The position numbers were made by a program, and so were the translations under genes. Of a DNA stretch of 64,000 bases, positions 33,855 through 42,962 are shown one piece after another; within the stretch, counting starts at the first letter, position 1, and each line of letters opens with the position of its first letter. The notes beneath the pieces are model-generated. The model was given only the letters and a program-made list of their open reading frames with translations, made no database searches and was not told the origin of the DNA. The stretch spans positions 206,545 to 270,544 of the forward strand of contig NZ_MIKA01000023.1 in NCBI RefSeq assembly GCF_001730295.1, in the 5' to 3' direction. The DNA comes from Enterococcus plantarum. GTDB lineage: Bacteria > Bacillota > Bacilli > Lactobacillales > Enterococcaceae.

Positions 33855-34976
33855 TTTCACTCCATATTAGAGTGAGACCTGACAGCTGTTTTACCTACAC
33901 CTAGTATGTCACCATTTCAATCCACTCACTCCATATTAGAGTGAGACGATACTCGTGTGAGACTAGGCATGCCAACACTCTAATTTCAATCCACTCACTC
34001 CATATTAGAGTGAGACTTATTATTTTAGACGTGAAAGGTTATAAGAAGTGTATTTCAATCCACTCACTCCATATTAGAGTGAGACGAGAACTTGCAGGAG
34101 ACATCAACAATCCTAGTTTTATTTCAATCCACTCACTCCATATTAGAGTGAGACCACACGTTTCAGCATATTCTCAAGCTCTTTGAGTGTATTTCAATCC
34201 ACTCACTCCATATTAGAGTGAGACTCTCGCCAAAAATCAGCATGTGTATTGTCCCATTATTTCAATCCACTCACTCCATATTAGAGTGAGACCCAAGATT
34301 TCAAGCAAACCGTGGAAAGGTTTCAGATTTCAATCCACTCACTCCATATTAGAGTGAGACGTAAAAGCCTTAAAAGACGAATTAAGAGCTTTTAGGATTT
34401 CAATCCACTCACTCCATATTAGAGTGAGACGACACTGTCGGATATTTTACCCTGAAACAAATTATTTCAATCCACTCACTCCATATTAGAGTGAGACTCA
34501 TTTTTTTGTACCTAAAGCTAAAGCAAAAAAATATTTCAATCCACTCACTCCATATTAGAGTGAGACTGTTGTATTACTCAAATTATTATTGATCGTATCA
34601 TTTCAATCCACTCACTCCATATTAGAGTGAGACAGAAAATATTTTTTATAAATGTAAAATTATCTCATTTCAATCCACTCACTCCATATTAGAGTGAGAC
34701 GGGAAAATGGGACGTAGAAAATGACCATATAAGTATTTCAATCCACTCACTCCATATTAGAGTGAGACGCGGACGGCAAGTTTTCAGCGTACTTTGTAAT
34801 AATAATTTCAATCCACTCACTCCATATTAGAGTGAGACGGGGGTCTTAATTTTTATAACCCCGTGTATGTAGCATTTCAATCCACTCACTCCATATTAGA
34901 GTGAGACAGGTTTAACAGATGCGATTAATAATATACTAAGTGATTTCAATCCACTCACTCCATATTAGAGTGAGAC
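33845..34976 (-). CRISPR. CRISPR array with type I-C-like repeats, 17 repeats and 16 spacers, no cas genes in window
   Basis: Sixteen identical 34-bp repeats and one degenerate terminal repeat (33845-33878) alternate with 16 unique spacers of 33-36 bp. Read on the plus strand the repeat begins ATTTCAATCC and ends GTGAGAC; an internal stem CTCACTC / GAGTGAG has a 7-base loop. On the minus strand it ends GTGGATTGAAAT, the 3' end typical of type I-C repeats. The decayed repeat at the left end and the leader at the right both say transcription is on the minus strand, from 34976 toward 33845. No cas gene lies within the window on either side. Confidence 0.97.
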
Positions 34977-35172
34977 TGTGAAAAAATAGGATTATCTTCC
35001 ATAATTTTTCCATATTCTTGATTTTCTCAAATAAATCTACATAACTATTAAAAAAAGATGAGAAAAATACAGAAATAGCCTTTTTCACCCATAAAGTTTG
35101 GTGCGGGTCCCTTAGTGATTTTATGTGTACTTGAGGTTCGCACCAAAATATTAGTCATTCTTTTCCTAATGT
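34977..35172 (-). promoter_or_regulatory. CRISPR leader
   Basis: The AT-rich 196 bp between nadE and the first repeat has the position and composition of a leader. It contains a long-range inverted repeat GGTGCG (35100-35105) / CGCACC (35139-35144) around a conserved-looking core, which I recall as common in type I-C leaders. Its distal edge touches the nadE stop codon. No separate promoter can be assigned with confidence. Confidence 0.7.
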
Positions 35173-36000
35173 TTACTTCCAAAAATCGTCAAAAATTGAA
35201 ATTGGCATATGACGTTTATGTTGTGTTTTTTTATACCAACTTTCAATCTTTTCTTTTGCTTTTTCTGATACTACTTTTCCTTCGAGGTAGTTGTCGATAT
35301 CGTCATAAGTGACACCAAGCGCTACTTCATCAGCTACTAAAGGTTTATCATCTTCTAAATCAGCAGTTGGGATTTTCGTATAGAGTTCAGCCGGTGCGCT
35401 TAATTCTTTCAGCAATGCCTTGCCTTGACGTTTGTTCAAACGGAATAACGGTAAAATATCTGCTCCGCCATCCCCATATTTAGTATAGAAACCAGTAACA
35501 TTTTCTGCCGCGTGATCTGTTCCAATGACGGCACCTGCTTTTTCTCCTGCAATTGCATACTGAACGATCATTCGTTGGCGTGCTTTCATATTTCCTTTAT
35601 TAAAATCATTTATTGAAACTCCAGATTCTTTAAGGGAAAGCACACTTGCGTCGATTGCCGGTTTGATATTTACCCGTAACGACACATCCGGCTCAATAAA
35701 GTCTAATGCTTTTTTAGCATCCGCTTCATCAGCCTGCTCTCCATAAGGCAAACGAACAGCGATAAATTGATATGATTCATCCTTAGTTTCATTACGCATC
35801 TCTCTCATTGTTAACTGAGCAAGTCTGCCAGCTAGCGTAGAATCTTGACCACCGCTGATTCCTAAAACAAAGGTTTTTAAAAACGGATACTTATATAAAT
35901 AACTTTTCATAAAATCAATACTTTTTCGGATTTCTTCTTGCGGATCTATTTGCGGCTTTACGCCTAATTCTTCAATAATTACATTCTGTAACGGCTCCAT
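35173..36000 (-). CDS. nadE: NH3-dependent NAD+ synthetase
   Basis: Last step of NAD synthesis: amidation of deamido-NAD with ammonia and ATP. The 275-residue chain has the PP-loop SGGQDS (residues 49-54), the [22 protein letters not shown] block and the C-terminal KRHMP...DDF motif typical of the ammonia-dependent enzyme; there is no glutaminase domain. GGAGG precedes the ATG. It follows pncB after 138 bp, so both encode consecutive salvage steps. The CRISPR leader begins directly after its stop. Confidence 0.96.
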   Translation of the reverse strand: MEPLQNVIIEELGVKPQIDPQEEIRKSIDFMKSYLYKYPFLKTFVLGISGGQDSTLAGRLAQLTMREMRNETKDESYQFIAVRLPYGEQADEADAKKALDFIEPDVSLRVNIKPAIDASVLSLKESGVSINDFNKGNMKARQRMIVQYAIAGEKAGAVIGTDHAAENVTGFYTKYGDGGADILPLFRLNKRQGKALLKELSAPAELYTKIPTADLEDDKPLVADEVALGVTYDDIDNYLEGKVVSEKAKEKIESWYKKTQHKRHMPISIFDDFWK

Positions 36001-36138
36001 AGAAAATCCCTCCTAATTTAAACACGAAACAAACGAGTTAATCCTACAACAAAAACGGAAATTGCCACTAAAACGTTCTTTGATTCATTGCCAATTTCTC
36101 TAATATCATAAAAATTGAGTTGTATAGTTAAATACTGT

Positions 36139-37611
36139 TTATTTCCCTTCAGTCAATGCTTTTACATCCACACGAACTTTTTCAAGTAAACGCATTTTAT
36201 GATTCCAACACTCTGTTGATAGATCTACTGGGTATTTTTGTGGGTTAAGATCACGCTTATACTCTTCCCAAAGTGAATCAAGATTTTCTTTCGCATACCG
36301 TTTGATTTCTTTTAAGGTTGGCATGTCATAGACACGTTTTCCTTCAACAAAAATATCTTGCAATACCGCTCTCGCTTCAAAATCTCTGACGGTTTTATTG
36401 ATAAAGGTGTGTACTGGGTGGAACATGTAAATTTCCTCTTGCTCACGAGGATCTTCATCCCATAATGTCACATAATCACCTTCAGATTTCTTGTCTGATT
36501 TACGTGTAATACGCCATACTTGTTTTTTCCCAGGTGTTGTAACTTTTTCAGCATTACTGGAAAGTTTGATGGTGTCTTTCATTTGACCATCTTTATCTTC
36601 GATTGACACTAATTTAAAGACAGCACCTAGGGCTGGTTGATCATACGCCGTGATCAATTTTGTCCCAACACCCCAAACGTCAATTTTTGCTTTTTGCATT
36701 TTTAAACTCAAAATCGTATTTTCGTCTAAGTCATTTGAAGCATAGATTTTAGCCTCTGTGTATCCCGCTTCATCTAATTGTTCACGCACTCGTTTTGAAA
36801 TATACGCCATGTCCCCACTATCGAGACGGACACCTAGGAAATTGATTTTATCCCCCATCTCCCTCGCTACACGGATTGCACTTGGAACTCCTGATTTTAA
36901 AGTATCATAAGTATCGACTAAAAAGACACAATCTTGATGAGTTTGTGCATAAGCTTTAAATGCATCATAATCATTGCCATAAGATTGTACTAAGGAATGA
37001 GCATGCGTACCGCTAACTGGAATACCGAAAATTTTACCAGCGCGAACATTGCTTGTCGCATCCGCTCCGCCAATGTATGCGGCACGAGTTCCCCAAACTG
37101 CCGCATCTAATTCTTGGGCGCGACGAGTCCCAAATTCCATCAAAGGATCATCACCGATCACAGATTTGATGCGTGCTGCTTTAGTAGCAATCAAGGTTTG
37201 GAAATTGACCATATTTAAAAGAGCTGTTTCAATCAATTGACATTGGGCTAATGGACCTTCTACTTGAATCAGTGGTTCATTATTAAAAACCAAATCACCT
37301 TCTAATGCAGAACGAACAGTACATTTAAATTCAAACTCTTTTAAGTATGTCAAAAAGTCCTCTGGATACTCTTCTACGTCTCTTAGATATGCGATATCTG
37401 TATCTGTAAAAGTTAAGTTTTCTAGATAATCCACCAAGCGTTCCAAGCCAGCGAAAATAGCATACCCATGATTAAAAGGCATCTCCCGAAAATAACATTC
37501 AAAAACTGAATGTAGATCTGCTCTGCCTAATTTCCAATACGTTTGCATCATGTTGATTTGATATAAATCTGTATGTAACGTTAAACTATCATCCTTATAA
37601 ACTTTCTTCAT
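36139..37611 (-). CDS. pncB: Nicotinate phosphoribosyltransferase
   Basis: Entry step of the Preiss-Handler NAD salvage pathway: nicotinate plus PRPP to nicotinate mononucleotide. The 490-residue chain shows DLYQINMMQTYW, EFGTRRAQELDAAVWGTRAA (active-site region), SGTHAHSLVQSYG and FLGVRLDSGDMAYISK, all family blocks. Length is normal for the gram-positive type. It precedes nadE on the same strand, giving a two-gene NAD unit. Confidence 0.96.
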   Translation of the reverse strand: MKKVYKDDSLTLHTDLYQINMMQTYWKLGRADLHSVFECYFREMPFNHGYAIFAGLERLVDYLENLTFTDTDIAYLRDVEEYPEDFLTYLKEFEFKCTVRSALEGDLVFNNEPLIQVEGPLAQCQLIETALLNMVNFQTLIATKAARIKSVIGDDPLMEFGTRRAQELDAAVWGTRAAYIGGADATSNVRAGKIFGIPVSGTHAHSLVQSYGNDYDAFKAYAQTHQDCVFLVDTYDTLKSGVPSAIRVAREMGDKINFLGVRLDSGDMAYISKRVREQLDEAGYTEAKIYASNDLDENTILSLKMQKAKIDVWGVGTKLITAYDQPALGAVFKLVSIEDKDGQMKDTIKLSSNAEKVTTPGKKQVWRITRKSDKKSEGDYVTLWDEDPREQEEIYMFHPVHTFINKTVRDFEARAVLQDIFVEGKRVYDMPTLKEIKRYAKENLDSLWEEYKRDLNPQKYPVDLSTECWNHKMRLLEKVRVDVKALTEGK

Positions 37612-37692
37612 CTCATTATGCCACCCTTTATTTTTTCTAAATTTTAATTCTTATTATATCAAAAAGCTACCTTTTTAACTAAAACCTGATTT

Positions 37693-38103
37693 TTAAGATA
37701 GTTTTTTCTTGAAGATAAAAAACTTACTGAAAAAGTAATTCAATACCACAACTGCCACTTGTGTCACCATCTTTGCCCAAAAATCTGAAATATGCAGCCA
37801 TTCGATCATTAAAACCATTAATGCCATGTCTACGACAAATGACAAAATACGATACCAATAAAACAATAGCATTTCTCGAATAAAAGAACCAATATCCTCA
37901 TGATTACTCGCAAAAACAAAATATTTATTGGTGAAAAATGCGAACAACACAGATAAAAACCAGCCGATTGCATTGCTTATTTTATAGTCGATCCCTAAGA
38001 TATCTTTACAGATGAAAAAAATCACTATATTCACTATCGTTGTTGCTACACCAAAAACCAAATATGATATTACTTCTTTATATTTATGAAATAATTCTTT
38101 CAA
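37693..38103 (-). CDS. GtrA family membrane protein
   Basis: A 136-residue protein with four predicted membrane segments and the GtrA start FHKYKEVISYLVFGVATTIVNIVIFF. It has the characteristic NAIGWFLSVLFAFFTNKYFVF and YFFSKFFIFKKK motifs. GtrA proteins are linked to flipping or transfer of undecaprenyl-linked sugars or to teichoic acid decoration. No glycosyltransferase partner is adjacent. It is on the same strand as pncB but is preceded by its own ribosome site. Confidence 0.88.
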   Translation of the reverse strand: MKELFHKYKEVISYLVFGVATTIVNIVIFFICKDILGIDYKISNAIGWFLSVLFAFFTNKYFVFASNHEDIGSFIREMLLFYWYRILSFVVDMALMVLMIEWLHISDFWAKMVTQVAVVVLNYFFSKFFIFKKKLS

Positions 38104-38283
38104 CGTCCACGCTTCCTTTCGTTCCTCTCCTTATTTTATCAAAGATAAGATAGAAATCCTACTGATTTTCTAGTTTATCATCGTTCATTGTTCAATCACT
38201 TTCACATAATCAGAGAAAAAAGTTCATTCACCAAACTGATTGACGCTATTCTTTCGTTCATTTAACACATTCTGACTAAACAA

Positions 38284-38330
38284 AAAACCTTGAAAAAGCC
38301 GTCGTCCAACTTTTAGCAAGGTCTCAAATT
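38284..38330 (-). terminator. Terminator after the DUF1827 gene
   Basis: Minus strand ACCTTGCTAAAAG pairs imperfectly with CTTTTTCAAGGT and ends in TTTTTTG. Confidence 0.6.
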
Positions 38331-38333
38331 TTC

Positions 38334-38690
38334 TTATGACGGATCAACATTTTTTTGAATGACAATGATATCTTTTCTTGGTGCACTGAAAGAATATCCT
38401 TTTTGTTGCATGTCATTTTTAACGCCAATATGAACGGTTACTTCTTCTCTTGTTGTATTTAACAACTTTTTAATCACATAATCAATTTCTTTTTTGGTAA
38501 TCTTCTTTTTAGTGTTAATCATGATGATGTCGATTTTATCAAAGGCATCAGCGTAGACAATTTGAGTCCGGTCTAATGCATATAATTTAAAAAATTTAAT
38601 CGCTTTTGTACCAAAAACGAACTTAGTGATATTTGGATAAAAATACTCTAAGTCTAGATTTCTATTGATTGGTGTTTCAATTAATTTCAT
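38334..38690 (-). CDS. DUF1827 family protein, unknown function
   Basis: A 118-residue protein without signal peptide or membrane segment. The sequence (MKLIETPINRNLDLEYFYPN start, alternating beta and helix patterns) resembles the DUF1827 family of enterococci and related lactobacillales. No catalytic motif can be seen. GGAGCG precedes the ATG. It is monocistronic, with a hairpin terminator after it, and is divergent from the MerR gene. Confidence 0.65.
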   Translation of the reverse strand: MKLIETPINRNLDLEYFYPNITKFVFGTKAIKFFKLYALDRTQIVYADAFDKIDIIMINTKKKITKKEIDYVIKKLLNTTREEVTVHIGVKNDMQQKGYSFSAPRKDIIVIQKNVDPS

Positions 38691-38828
38691 TTGCTCCGCT
38701 CCTTCCTAAGTTTAATAGTTTGTCTTGATAACTTTACATAAAAATTTTACTCTTTCCTTGACCCTTTGTAAATCAAAAAAGTGAGTTTTCATTAAAAAAT
38801 AAAAACTATGTTATGCTATAAAAAAGAC

Positions 38829-38859
38829 TTGACCTTAACGTTAAGTAAAGGTTTATACT
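38829..38859 (+). promoter_or_regulatory. MerR-type promoter/operator
   Basis: TTGACC (38829-38834) and TATACT (38854-38859) are separated by 19 bp, the elongated spacer that MerR-family activators act on. The spacer holds a dyad, ACCTTAACG ... AAAGGT. This implies autoregulation of the downstream gene. Confidence 0.8.
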
Positions 38860-38882
38860 CATTTCAAACGGGAGTGAAACAG

Positions 38883-39641
38883 ATGGACTATACGATCAAA
38901 AAAAATGCTGAACTATCCGGAGTCAGTACCCGAGCATTACGTTATTATGACGAAATCGACCTGTTAAAACCTGCGTATCTCAATTCTTCTGGTTATCGTA
39001 TTTACGGAACGAAAGAAATCGACAAGCTGCAGCAAATCCTTTTTTATCGTTCATTAGATTTAAAACTAGAAGTAATCCAAAAACTACTGAACAATCCAAA
39101 TTACGATCCCGAGCATGCACTACAGGAACATTATCACCAGTTATTGGAAAAGCGTCAACAGCTCGATTATCAGATTCTAACTGTAGAAAAAACAATCCGT
39201 TATAAAAAAGGAGAAACGACTATGACAGATAAAGAAAAATTTGTAGGATTCAAACAAGAAAAACGACTAGAAAATGAACAAAGATATGGCAAAGAAATAC
39301 GTGAAAAATACAGCGAATATACTGTTGAAGCCTCTAATAAAAAATGGTTAAACTTAACAGAAGAAGATTTTGCAGGTATGGAACTTGCTGAGAAGGAGAT
39401 GTTTGTAGCCTTGAAGATCGTGCTAGACACCAAAGACTATCGATCACAAGAAGCAGAAACAGCCTTCTTGAAACATAGAGAATGGCTTCAATATACTTCA
39501 CCAGTTTATTCAATAGAAATGCATAGAGGCCTAGGAGAACTATACATTAGTGATGAACGTTTTGCTGCTTACTACGATGACCGAGCAGGAAATTCTGCTG
39601 CTCAAACACTAAACCAACTAATTCAACATTTTACACAATAG
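38883..39641 (+). CDS. MerR family regulator with TipAS-like effector domain
   Basis: A 252-residue regulator. Residues 1-70 form the MerR winged helix (ELSGVSTRALRYYDEIDLLKP, GYRIYG), then a coiled coil (about 75-110), then a TipAS-like antibiotic-recognition domain (about 115-250). This resembles TipA/Mta-type drug-responsive activators. The frame is open to 38808, but GGGAGTG lies 8 bases before the ATG at 38883 and the open frame upstream runs through the promoter. The promoter has the 19-bp MerR spacer. Target drug or partner genes are not evident. Confidence 0.9.
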   Translation: MDYTIKKNAELSGVSTRALRYYDEIDLLKPAYLNSSGYRIYGTKEIDKLQQILFYRSLDLKLEVIQKLLNNPNYDPEHALQEHYHQLLEKRQQLDYQILTVEKTIRYKKGETTMTDKEKFVGFKQEKRLENEQRYGKEIREKYSEYTVEASNKKWLNLTEEDFAGMELAEKEMFVALKIVLDTKDYRSQEAETAFLKHREWLQYTSPVYSIEMHRGLGELYISDERFAAYYDDRAGNSAAQTLNQLIQHFTQ

Positions 39642-39672
39642 AGAAATGACTAAACCTATGAATCGTTTTAAG

Positions 39673-39843
39673 GAGCCTGGGACATAACTAAAAACGTTAT
39701 GTTTCAGGCTCTTAGTAACCGAATAAACGGTGGGTGCAGAAGCAACTCCTTCGGAAATAAGCCGAAATTCACAAAAATTTGAAGAGCAATTTTCGTGAAT
39801 TCCTTCTTATTTCTCGGAGTTAAACACTTCTGTTCCAACCTCC
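39673..39843. repeat. About 170-bp dispersed hairpin repeat, copy 2
   Basis: Nearly identical to 30037-30206, with about six base changes, several of which keep the stems paired. It lies between the convergent MerR gene and the 211-residue membrane protein gene, again in a terminator position. Confidence 0.9.
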
Positions 39844-39902
39844 TTAAATCTAATGAACGTATTATAAAACATTAGTTTCTTTCTAGATCATTCCCACTAA
39901 TC

Positions 39903-40538
39903 CTAAAACATTCCTACAAAAGCCAAACCGAATAAAATTAATAAAAAAATCGTGATTGCTGCCGATTTAAGTCTTCGCTTTCTCTGTTTAGCAATAAAAT
40001 TAGCATTTTTTAAACGCGCTTGCTTATAACTGTCAGAGTGTTTGATTTGCGTAATATCATAATAGAAAAAATACAGTGGTTGTTCCAGAATATTTTCATC
40101 TAATTCATCGGTAAAACCAACTAACAACGTATACTGTCTGATTTTTGATGGGAAATTTCTGCTATTCTTCTTTTTTAGCTTTACATATAATTCTTGATCG
40201 CCTAGAAAATAGTAAGATTGATCATCTTCTTGAATTTCGATCGACTCCATTTGTTTAAATTCTTCGGGTAATTGCTTTTCAATCCGTTGAAAATACGCAT
40301 CAAACACTTCTGCACGTAAGTAACGAAGTAAATAGACGACTGCGCCTAACTCCAGCAAAAATAAAAATACTAAAAGCCATCTAATAAAAAATTCAGATGC
40401 CCCGATCCCAATAGCTGTTACCAACATAATGGCTAGTAAAAATAATAAATATTTTTGGTAATGCTTCATATACAACTGTCTGATTCCAGATTGATAATAC
40501 TGTAAATCATGCGCCACATTCTCTTTTAATTCTTTCAT
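39903..40538 (-). CDS. Membrane protein of unknown function (211 residues)
   Basis: Not recognised. Two adjacent hydrophobic segments near residues 30-70, a cytoplasmic-looking middle part (residues 75-185) with mixed charge, and one C-terminal membrane segment (residues 192-211) preceded by a KQRKRRLK stop-transfer-like cluster. No catalytic motif is visible; the layout resembles YcxB-like proteins, but I cannot confirm this. It is monocistronic, between a repeat element and a HAD phosphatase gene. Confidence 0.6.
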   Translation of the reverse strand: MKELKENVAHDLQYYQSGIRQLYMKHYQKYLLFLLAIMLVTAIGIGASEFFIRWLLVFLFLLELGAVVYLLRYLRAEVFDAYFQRIEKQLPEEFKQMESIEIQEDDQSYYFLGDQELYVKLKKKNSRNFPSKIRQYTLLVGFTDELDENILEQPLYFFYYDITQIKHSDSYKQARLKNANFIAKQRKRRLKSAAITIFLLILFGLAFVGMF

Positions 40539-40679
40539 TGTTACTCCCCCAAGTTTTAAATCGATTTCCTACCTAAAGCATCATACTATTTTATAAACCG
40601 TTCCTTGCTTTAAGATTCTCACAGAAAGTACTTCCTGACAATCTGCATTTTTATCTGTTAATGATCTCAACGAATCTTG

Positions 40680-41531
40680 CTACTTGATGATTTCTTCAAA
40701 AATGAATGTACCCACGCCACCCTCTAAACAATCACCGATGACCCGCTGACATTGCTCTTTGACAATTTCCTTCGCATTCCCAACTGCAACAGGAATATCG
40801 ACAACAGCCAACATCGCTAAATCGTTTTCGCCATCACCAATACCATAGCTACGCGCATCTGGGAAATTCTTCATAAATTCTTTGATTGCATTTCCTTTGC
40901 TGCTCTTTGGATCGACGATTTCTAAGCATTGTGTAAAGGAAGAAAAAACTTCCGCTGACTCACTACTCAATACCTCACGCAATCGTTCATGTTCCTCATC
41001 GCTTGCTTCCATCAATTCTATTTTCATCACTTTTAAGTCTGGATGTTCAGTCAAATAGGTAAAGGGATCTTCCACATGTTGACATTGTTCTTTGAAGAAG
41101 GCTTCTTTAAAATCCATGATTTGTTTGCCTGCTTCCCCCATCACTTCAAGTTTTTTCCTCAAGGCTAAAATATTCGCTTCATAATTTTCAACTGGTTTTA
41201 AAATGATTCCTTCATTTGTGTGAATATGATAAAAAATATTCCGTGCTTCTAAAATGGCGATGACTCTCTCGCATTCACTCATGGATACACAATGATTATA
41301 TTGAACGGGTTCACCAACTAATTTATGTCCCCCACCATTACTAAAAATAACATCGCACTCACTGTCTAATTCATCCATCAATTCTGTCAATTGTGCATAA
41401 CCACGGCCACTGATAAACACAAAATGATCCCCTTGTTTTTGTAATGCGTAAATCGCATCATAATTGACTTTCGGCACTTCGCCAGCCAAATCCTGAAATG
41501 TTCCATCTATATCACAAAACACAATGTTCAT
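40680..41531 (-). CDS. Cof-type HAD-IIB phosphatase
   Basis: A 283-residue haloacid-dehalogenase-fold phosphatase. Motif I is FCDIDGTF with Asp7 and Asp9; motif II is FISGRGYAQ; motif IV is GIGDGENDLAMLAVVDIPVAVGNA. The cap between motifs II and III identifies subgroup IIB (Cof/YbjI type), which usually dephosphorylates sugar phosphates or FMN. Substrate cannot be predicted. It is transcribed away from the lipoprotein unit, on the same strand. Confidence 0.9.
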   Translation of the reverse strand: MNIVFCDIDGTFQDLAGEVPKVNYDAIYALQKQGDHFVFISGRGYAQLTELMDELDSECDVIFSNGGGHKLVGEPVQYNHCVSMSECERVIAILEARNIFYHIHTNEGIILKPVENYEANILALRKKLEVMGEAGKQIMDFKEAFFKEQCQHVEDPFTYLTEHPDLKVMKIELMEASDEEHERLREVLSSESAEVFSSFTQCLEIVDPKSSKGNAIKEFMKNFPDARSYGIGDGENDLAMLAVVDIPVAVGNAKEIVKEQCQRVIGDCLEGGVGTFIFEEIIK

Positions 41532-41693
41532 TCATTAAGCTCCTTTTCTTTATCGGCTCATCACCCCTTTAGGAACAAGATAAAATAAGAGTAAGCCTTT
41601 TTATTTCAACTATCTGAGTATAGCATAATTTTTCTGAAAATTTTTAACTTTCTTCAATTTTACAGTTGACCGTTTAAACGAAGAAAGTTAAAA

Positions 41694-41739
41694 AATCTGT
41701 ATAAATAGCCGCTAACTACATCGGTTATTTATACAGATT
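41694..41739 (-). terminator. Terminator after the lipoprotein gene
   Basis: Stem AATCTGTATAAATA / TTATTTATACAGATT, with T6 on the minus strand. A second hairpin (AACTTTCTTC / GAAGAAAGTT) lies immediately beyond at about 41646-41690. Confidence 0.8.
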
Positions 41740-41781
41740 CGCTTAATTGCTGTTTTGACTTTTTGTTCTATTCATACAGGC

Positions 41782-42519
41782 TTAGTCCGTGTAATCAACG
41801 ATCGTCGCATAAAGCTCTTTTAACTCCTGCTTACTGTCAAACCCTCCCAATAATGATTGTGACACCTTCTTTTTTTCTACAGCCTCTTTATCATTGCTGT
41901 ATACTACAGCCTTTGCTGACGTCGGTCGTTTCGCGACTTCTTTGTAATCTTCTTTAAAATGTTGAATTGATCTATTGGACAATTCATTAGACAAGTCAAT
42001 GATTTCTGTACTTTTTGCTAATAATTCATCATAATTGTCTTTAGGATAGGCTATTTTCTCACCGTAAGTTGTCATTGAAAGACTTTGCGAAGTCAACCGG
42101 ACTTCTTTTTTCTCTTTATTAAATGAATATTTTAAATCTACTAGCGCAAAAACGCTTAGCTCGTTTCCTTCATTCAAGGGATAATAGGCCCGCACTTTTA
42201 GTTCGACACTTGAAGCGTACATTGTATATTCAGAAACTCCTGTTTGCACGCCTTCAGTCATAACATCATTTTGCAGCATCCCTTTGACTTGTGAGATAAA
42301 CTTTGGAATTTTTACTTTAAACTTGTTTTCTAATAAATCAAAGGCTTCGTTTTCCTTAATTTTAGGATAATCAAACGTTCCAAATGGTTTATCTCGTTTT
42401 TCATGCCAGGTAAGCTGCTGATGTTCGACTGGGCCTGTCTGTTTTTTGGAAGAACAGCCACTAATCATTAGCGCACCTACGATTATCACCACACATAAAA
42501 GATAGGCGTTTCGTTTCAT
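41782..42519 (-). CDS. Lipoprotein of unknown function
   Basis: A 245-residue exported protein. The N-terminus is a type II signal with lipobox LMISGC (Cys22), followed by SSKKQTG. The mature part is polar with no recognised domain. Its ATG overlaps the TAA of the preceding frame (TAATG), which points to translational coupling with an upstream gene now reduced to a remnant. Function unknown. Confidence 0.75.
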   Translation of the reverse strand: MKRNAYLLCVVIIVGALMISGCSSKKQTGPVEHQQLTWHEKRDKPFGTFDYPKIKENEAFDLLENKFKVKIPKFISQVKGMLQNDVMTEGVQTGVSEYTMYASSVELKVRAYYPLNEGNELSVFALVDLKYSFNKEKKEVRLTSQSLSMTTYGEKIAYPKDNYDELLAKSTEIIDLSNELSNRSIQHFKEDYKEVAKRPTSAKAVVYSNDKEAVEKKKVSQSLLGGFDSKQELKELYATIVDYTD

Positions 42520-42962
42520 TATTTGTCCTCTACTTTCTCTGCTTCATTGAACACGACGATTGGAACAGCTTTTGCCTCTTTGAAGACTTCCTTTGCTGGA
42601 ATCAATTAAACATCACGATCATCTTTTAATTCATATAAACTAACACCTTCAAGTCCGTTTCCAACATAAATTTCTTTACTTTTTTGTTTGATTAATTTTG
42701 GAATATCCAAAATTGAATTGTTTTCCATACTCGCTTTGTTCATTGCGCTTTTTAAGACAGTCACAATCGAATGAATCGTTGCAGGGGATAAATTCAAACC
42801 TGTTAAATAGTTTATAAACTCTTCAACATCTCGACTTTTCACAATAGTCAATTGCTTTTTCCCTAGAAAAGGAATAATGTATTTATCCATCCGTAAACGG
42901 TAACTTGAATATGTTGATCGCTTGATTTTTTTTCGCATCAATACATTTATATATATTTTCAC
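42519..42962 (-). pseudogene. Integrase N-terminal fragment joined to an unrelated gene tail
   Basis: The first 80 residues match a tyrosine-recombinase core-binding (SAM-like) domain (SSYRLRMDKYIIPFLGKKQL, SPATIHSIVTVLKSAMNKA). The catalytic R-H-R-Y domain is missing. The frame then runs into YVGNGLEGVSLYELKDDRDV and a TAA (42606-42608). It stays open for 28 more codons (LIPAKEVFKEAKAVPIVVFN and on) to a TAA at 42519 that overlaps the lipoprotein start. This looks like a deletion joining an integrase fragment to the 3' end of an original operon gene, later interrupted by a stop. Confidence 0.7.

Noticed and set aside
33941..34186. Plus-strand frame with repeated ISIHSLHIRVR units
   Set aside because: It is the CRISPR repeat and spacers translated; the periodicity comes from the array.
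35115..35312. Plus-strand 65-codon frame across the CRISPR leader and nadE end, considered as a cas2 remnant
   Set aside because: It is antisense to nadE and shows no Cas2-like pattern.
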